From Caldifarciminota bacterium (GTDB taxonomy: Bacteria > WOR-3 > Hydrothermia > WGAB01): DNA of 14,674 bases. This document shows, piece by piece, positions 14,518 through 14,674 of this stretch. Both the position numbers and the translations under genes were made by a program. The stretch spans positions 1-14,674 of the forward strand of contig WGAB01000071.1 in assembly GCA_015489295.1 (NCBI GenBank). Direction: 5' to 3'. Position 1 is the stretch's first letter; each line of letters opens with the position of its first letter. The notes under the pieces were generated by a model, which saw only the letters and a program-made list of their open reading frames with translations, searched no databases and was not told where the DNA came from.

Positions 14518-14674
14518 GTGAGGCCTTCCTCAAAGGCCCGGCGGATGGCGCCCCAGAAGGGGTCCACCCGCGGGTGTTCCAGGGGTTTCCGGCCCTCGGG
14601 CGTCACGAGCCAGCGGCCCTCCTCGGCGGGCAGCACCTCGCCGATCTCCGCCGCCTCAATGCCCTTGCGGGCCA
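14514..14674 (-). CDS. C-terminal fragment of an AIR-synthase/HypE-superfamily-like protein (partial)
   Basis: The last 52 codons of a minus-strand gene are visible, ending with TGA at 14516-14514. The rest lies beyond the window. The fragment starts [19 protein letters not shown] and ends in an alpha-helix, [17 protein letters not shown] pattern of 'small-residue, I, G, x, V, x, P, x, E, E, G' followed by a hydrophobic strand and a final proline-aspartate helix resembles the C termini of AIR-synthase-related/HypE-type proteins (PurM superfamily, which also contains ThiL). ThiL would fit thiE next door, but the ending is not typical of it. The gene overlaps thiE by 4 nt (ATGA), so both are probably co-transcribed and translationally coupled. 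Confidence 0.5.
   Translation of the reverse strand, partial: ARKGIEAAEIGEVLPAEEGRWLVTPEGRKPLEHPRVDPFWGAIRRAFEEGLT

Noticed and set aside
12761..14533. Upstream extension of the dcd frame, giving a 777-residue open frame on the minus strand
   Set aside because: The part beyond 12760 runs antisense to holB and out of frame with thiE, reads as low-complexity Pro/Gly/Arg-rich sequence, and Dcd is complete from 12760. It is a high-GC artefact.

Overview
This window is bacterial chromosome from a GC-rich, Gram-negative (two-membrane) lineage. Most of the DNA is strongly GC-rich and tightly packed, with stop/start overlaps and strong Shine-Dalgarno (SD) sequences. The diderm inference rests on an outer-membrane barrel fragment and a gingipain-like C25 protease. 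The protease ends in a FlgD/type-IX-sorting-like C-terminal domain, a combination known from the Bacteroidetes/FCB group and from several candidate phyla such as WOR-3/Hydrothermae-type lineages. A thermophile from such a candidate phylum is my guess, not something the sequence proves.

Layout, left to right. (1) Positions 1-553 hold the C-terminal part of a plus-strand outer-membrane beta-barrel protein. Its first 143 bases are an exact reverse complement of 281-423, which looks like a chimeric contig end. (2) Positions 554-4953 form a distinctly AT-richer island with one giant minus-strand gene, a 1420-residue UvrD/Rep-type (SF1A) helicase with an N-terminal extension and a long TPR-like C-terminal half. 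The island fills exactly the gap between the stop codons of two GC-rich genes, so it looks horizontally acquired. (3) Positions 4954-9630 hold a 1558-residue secreted C25 cysteine protease with FG-GAP/VCBS repeats and a C-terminal sorting-like domain. (4) Positions 9715-12760 form a compact minus-strand operon, dcd-recA-tpiA-secG-rplU, whose genes overlap by 4 nt or lie 11-13 nt apart. (5) Positions 12806-13861 hold holB on the plus strand, divergent from dcd. The 45-bp gap between them carries two face-to-face overlapping promoters, each apparently giving a leaderless or nearly leaderless mRNA. (6) Positions 13858-14674 hold thiE and the 3' end of an AIR-synthase-like gene (minus strand), translationally overlapped with each other. 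thiE is convergent with holB and overlaps it by 4 bp.

How the genes work together. The central operon mixes nucleotide supply (Dcd), recombinational repair (RecA), glycolysis (TIM), protein export (SecG) and the ribosome (L21), facing a replication clamp-loader gene (holB). The export theme continues in the C25 protease, which needs Sec and probably a T9SS-like outer-membrane route. The best candidate for an under-described system is the AT-rich single-gene helicase island. Its architecture (N-terminal domain, SF1A helicase, long helical-repeat arm, beta-rich tail) and its neat intergenic insertion fit a stand-alone accessory or anti-phage gene, but no defence function can be proved from the sequence alone.
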